Assembly: GCF_027111255.2 (NCBI RefSeq)
Contig: NZ_CP114285.2
Location: forward strand, 3,658,001-3,722,000
Direction of reading: 5' to 3'
Source: Flavobacterium flavigenum
GTDB taxonomy: Bacteria > Bacteroidota > Bacteroidia > Flavobacteriales > Flavobacteriaceae
Length of the DNA: 64,000 bases
The first letter of the stretch is position 1. Each line of letters begins with the position of its first letter. Shown here piece by piece: positions 63,501 to 64,000 of the stretch. The position numbers and the translations under genes were made by a program. The notes below the pieces were generated by a model, which worked only from the letters and a program-made list of their open reading frames with translations, did not search any database and was not told where the DNA came from.

Positions 63501-64000
63501 TTAGGAATCCTTTTTCCATCGCTTCCCTGTGCAGTAATATAATAATATGACCTGTTGGCGTATAAGTTAATATTGGTTTTGCTTTCTGAACTCCAATTGT
63601 TGATTCCCTCAGCGTAAAAAAGAATATAGTCTTCATTATTGAAAGTCCCGTCATTTTCACCAATGACCTCAATCGCATTTTCCGTTAAATCTTCAGGATA
63701 ATAACTGTTGTTAGATAATGGAAGCATTCTTCCTCCGTTTCCGTAGATTTTTATTTTTCGCGGATCACTTTTGCTTACATCAAAACCCAGGCTTTGTAAA
63801 AAAGACCTTGAGATTTTATATACACCTGATTTTTCTACATAAAAGCGGTACCAGTCTCCGGAGGATAAAACCGAATTTGAAATAACATTTGATTTCAAAG
63901 TAGAAGTAGAGCTACTGTTTTTTGATGAATTGCTGTTTATTGAATAAGAAAATGATCTGATTCTTTTAAAACTGCTTCCTTCCGATACAATTGGAGACAA
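60530..64000 (-). CDS. porU: type IX secretion sortase PorU (5' end outside window)
   Basis: At least 1156 residues are visible, and the N-terminus continues past the window edge, so the apparent first residue is not the start. N-terminal beta domains (DWYRFYVEKSGVYKISRSFL) precede a gingipain-like C25 peptidase core (about 430-790). The catalytic histidine is in NYLGHGGEDGLSSERVW and the cysteine in ITCEFSRFDDPTHPTAGE. The C-terminus carries a sorting-type domain (LNYPNPFSTYTQFWFSHNKP; GKGVYIYKLTVKSS). PorU removes cargo sorting domains and attaches cargo to the surface. The porU-porV order matches other flavobacteria. Confidence 0.92.
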   Translation of the reverse strand: MSPIVSEGSSFKRIRSFSYSINSNSSKNSSSTSTLKSNVISNSVLSSGDWYRFYVEKSGVYKISRSFLQSLGFDVSKSDPRKIKIYGNGGRMLPLSNNSYYPEDLTENAIEVIGENDGTFNNEDYILFYAEGINNWSSESKTNINLYANRSYYYITAQGSDGKRIPNIIQPSGNSTLELTTFDDHQFHEVDLINIAHTGRQWFGESFEIKNEQEFEFNFPNFESGSPIKIEIVAAAAAFTSTSFNVSGNGQNIGNLFFSQINNSSDEKFYTGNLPANTTFTGSENVKIKLIYNNNGVPGSKGYLDYINLTAKRKLTGYSKQFQFQYDQAGSTTGIVNYNISNASGISQIWDITDLYNVSKIENTNLNNLSFKASLGEIRKYIAVDPSDYYSPLKETQSKIANQNLKGALFKNAQNNFQDIDYLIITPKSFLSQAEKLATFHRSYSSLNVKVVILENIYEEFSSGKQDIAAIRNCIRYVYQNASSSNKKVKYVNLFGDASFDYKNRISNNTNIVPIYHSLNSNTIGESCFASDDFYGLMDDNEGNITSFYGGIDIATGRMLVADHAQAEEMVNKVIEYHNIKSYGNWRNNVVLISDDSDKASDTTLQSRQNTLADKIATEKPFLNVEKILMDSYTQEASAGGSRYPKAKTDLFDAFEKGALVFNYLGHGGEDGLSSERVWGKSDGQNLNNQYKYPLFITITCEFSRFDDPTHPTAGEYTFWNPKGGAIAMLTTIRSIGQYNAENFNDVLTKNLLSFGSNQYITIAEALRISKNENPSSSSNVVFYLGDPAIMLAIPKPRINLTKVNDVPVSGTIEDFKSLAKIKISGEITDENNNRLNNYNGQLSTAIFDKLVTNTTLNNDGNSPPIQFKTLGETIFRGNASVTNGQFEFSFVVPRDIRIPVNNGRISFYSKKNEVLENQSGYNDLIKIGGINENAPQDNISPKVKLYMNDETFVSGGITNDSPFLLAFLEDENGINTASGIGHDIVAILDGDVSNPYILNDYYQTKLDDYTNGNLRFPLRNLSAGMHTINFTAWDVYNNPVTSEIQFIVIGDESLTLTHVLNYPNPFSTYTQFWFSHNKPYEPLDVQVQVMTITGKVVWTKNQIITTEGFLSREITWDGKDDFGDRIGKGVYIYKLTVKSSLTNKKAEKYEKLVIL

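Overview
The window looks like a chromosomal segment of a gliding Flavobacterium (Bacteroidota), close to the F. johnsoniae type. Reasons: low GC with AT-rich leaders and almost no Shine-Dalgarno sequences; TAnnTTTG-type -7 boxes; three gliding genes (gldA, gldE, gldD); type IX secretion genes (porV, porU); a T9SS type A sorting domain; TonB-family, FISUMP and DUF3078 proteins; and the mutY-ssb-gldE-gldD order known from F. johnsoniae. No tRNA, rRNA, CRISPR array or intact insertion sequence was seen.

Layout. 1-3729: end of a PLP decarboxylase, a secreted alpha/beta hydrolase and a TonB-dependent siderophore-type receptor. 3730-14622: an accessory, all-minus-strand block. It holds repeat elements with nested inverted repeats, a MITE-like remnant, an unknown lipoprotein, a decayed toxin/immunity cassette, an intact AHH-nuclease toxin with an Imm11-like immunity protein, a Sel1/T9SS-sorted protein, an unknown secreted protein behind a 12-bp tandem repeat, a transglutaminase-like protein and a frameshifted O-antigen-ligase/TPR protein. 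14897-22621: gldA, a deletion scar joining the tails of metE and an Lrp/AsnC gene, dgt, a DUF3078 protein, dxs and two TonB-C-terminal paralogues. 22682-31672: tadA, then a giant alpha-2-macroglobulin lipoprotein followed by PBP1C. 31946-37733: RNase G, a 30-residue basic protein, HU, mutY, ssb, gldE and gldD. 37801-47952: VOC and HMA proteins, an EamA transporter, a paired M16 protease operon, rplU-rpmA, an AsmA-like giant and miaE. 48065-51996: a glycosyltransferase followed by three secreted lipoproteins, bracketed by a duplication of the glycosyltransferase tail. 51993-64000: AraC regulator, AhpD-like protein, M1 peptidase, pdhC-pdhA, cdd, porV and porU (cut by the window end).

The window is mostly housekeeping. 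The genes that work together are the gliding/T9SS parts, the A2M-PBP1C cell-wall pair, the PDH subunits and the M16 pair. The most interesting region is 3836-11165. There a secreted AHH toxin sits directly behind a T9SS-sorted Sel1 protein and ahead of its immunity gene, and the fossil of a second copy of the same toxin tail plus immunity gene lies downstream. That second immunity gene is broken by one extra copy of a 10-bp tandem repeat. Many intergenic gaps carry dispersed imperfect palindromes of at least four families.
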